DNA of 64,000 nucleotides from Patiria miniata (Eukaryota > Echinodermata > Asteroidea > Valvatida > Asterinidae): NCBI RefSeq assembly GCF_015706575.1, contig NW_024037052.1, positions 1 to 64,000 of the forward strand, read 5' to 3'. Made by a program: the position numbers and the translations under genes. Shown here piece by piece: positions 63,703-64,000 of the stretch. The notes below the pieces were generated by a model. The model did no database searches. It was not told the origin of the DNA and was given only the letters and a program-made list of their open reading frames with translations. Numbering within the stretch: position 1 is the first letter of the stretch; the number at the start of each line of letters is the position of its first letter.

Positions 63703-63734
63703 CTGCTCTGTGGTAAAATGTTCTTAGCAGACAT
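63703..63734 (-). CDS. Candidate first coding exon, right-arm copy
   Basis: Reverse complement of 20298-20329, with the same ETS-type site upstream. The same doubts apply. Confidence 0.3.
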
Positions 63735-64000
63735 GTTTAACCGGTGACTTTAGGGCGCACTTCCGTTTAAATTTTGCGCTTATCTTATTAAAGTTTAGAC
63801 AGGTGCCGAGAGGTGCCGATATGCGAAGTAAGGATTGCAAAACAAGTCGTCTGGGGGCCACTTTTTCCTGTCTGTCGACGATAGGACAAAGGGGGCGCTC
63901 TTCGCAGGCTGTTCTTTCAGGTCTTTCGGAACCAGTGATCTCCATAATTATGGAGATCAAGTTCGGAACGGCGCAGCCATGCCACAATAACGGTGTCTTC

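Overview
This looks like nuclear DNA from an invertebrate animal, most likely a non-vertebrate deuterostome such as an echinoderm, hemichordate or lancelet. The reasons are spliced exons with GT/AG borders, tRNA-headed SINEs, many short inverted-repeat transposons and frequent TACATGTA motifs. I cannot name the species. Nothing bacterial (operons, CRISPR, ribosome sites) is present. Host coding sequence is sparse, and most of the window is repeats.

Layout. (1) 1-13583: a head-to-tail satellite of about 761 bp per unit, 17 full units and one partial. (2) 13584-20031: single-copy non-coding DNA carrying several inverted-repeat elements and SINE pieces. (3) 20032-33223: left arm of a very large inverted duplication. 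(4) 32774-45310: a 2.7-kb unit with two exons, repeated four times, then a fifth partial copy. (5) 45311-51049: a 5.7-kb element with 35-bp terminal inverted repeats, long CACAGTG-rich arrays inside each end, and between them a stretch that looks like a small spliced gene with its own promoter. (6) 51050-64000: right arm, the reverse complement of the left arm, still continuing where the window stops.

The one gene I recognise is CCDC77, a coiled-coil protein gene. Two of its exons (24149-24312 and 30690-30811) match the vertebrate protein closely, and their splice phases agree with each other. Two further exons (E1 and E2) occur in four tandem copies, with a fifth copy of E1. Exons a, b and E1 recur on the minus strand in the right arm. 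No CCDC77 exon downstream of E2 is visible, so the locus looks incomplete or rearranged. The outermost E1 copies are 100 nt and break the frame; the four inner copies are 99 nt and keep it.

The transposon content is informative because several insertions still have target-site duplications: two long-TIR foldback elements with 9-bp duplications (MULE-like), a hAT-type element with an 8-bp duplication and a decayed BED finger, two members of a GGTAATCC-ended family with 8-bp duplications, and a probable PIF/Harbinger MITE with a TTA duplication. Several elements have inverted short-period arrays at their tips; the 5.7-kb element at the centre of the inverted duplication is the largest of these and the best candidate for something undescribed. 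The inverted duplication could be real or could be two haplotypes joined in assembly. The sequence alone does not settle this.
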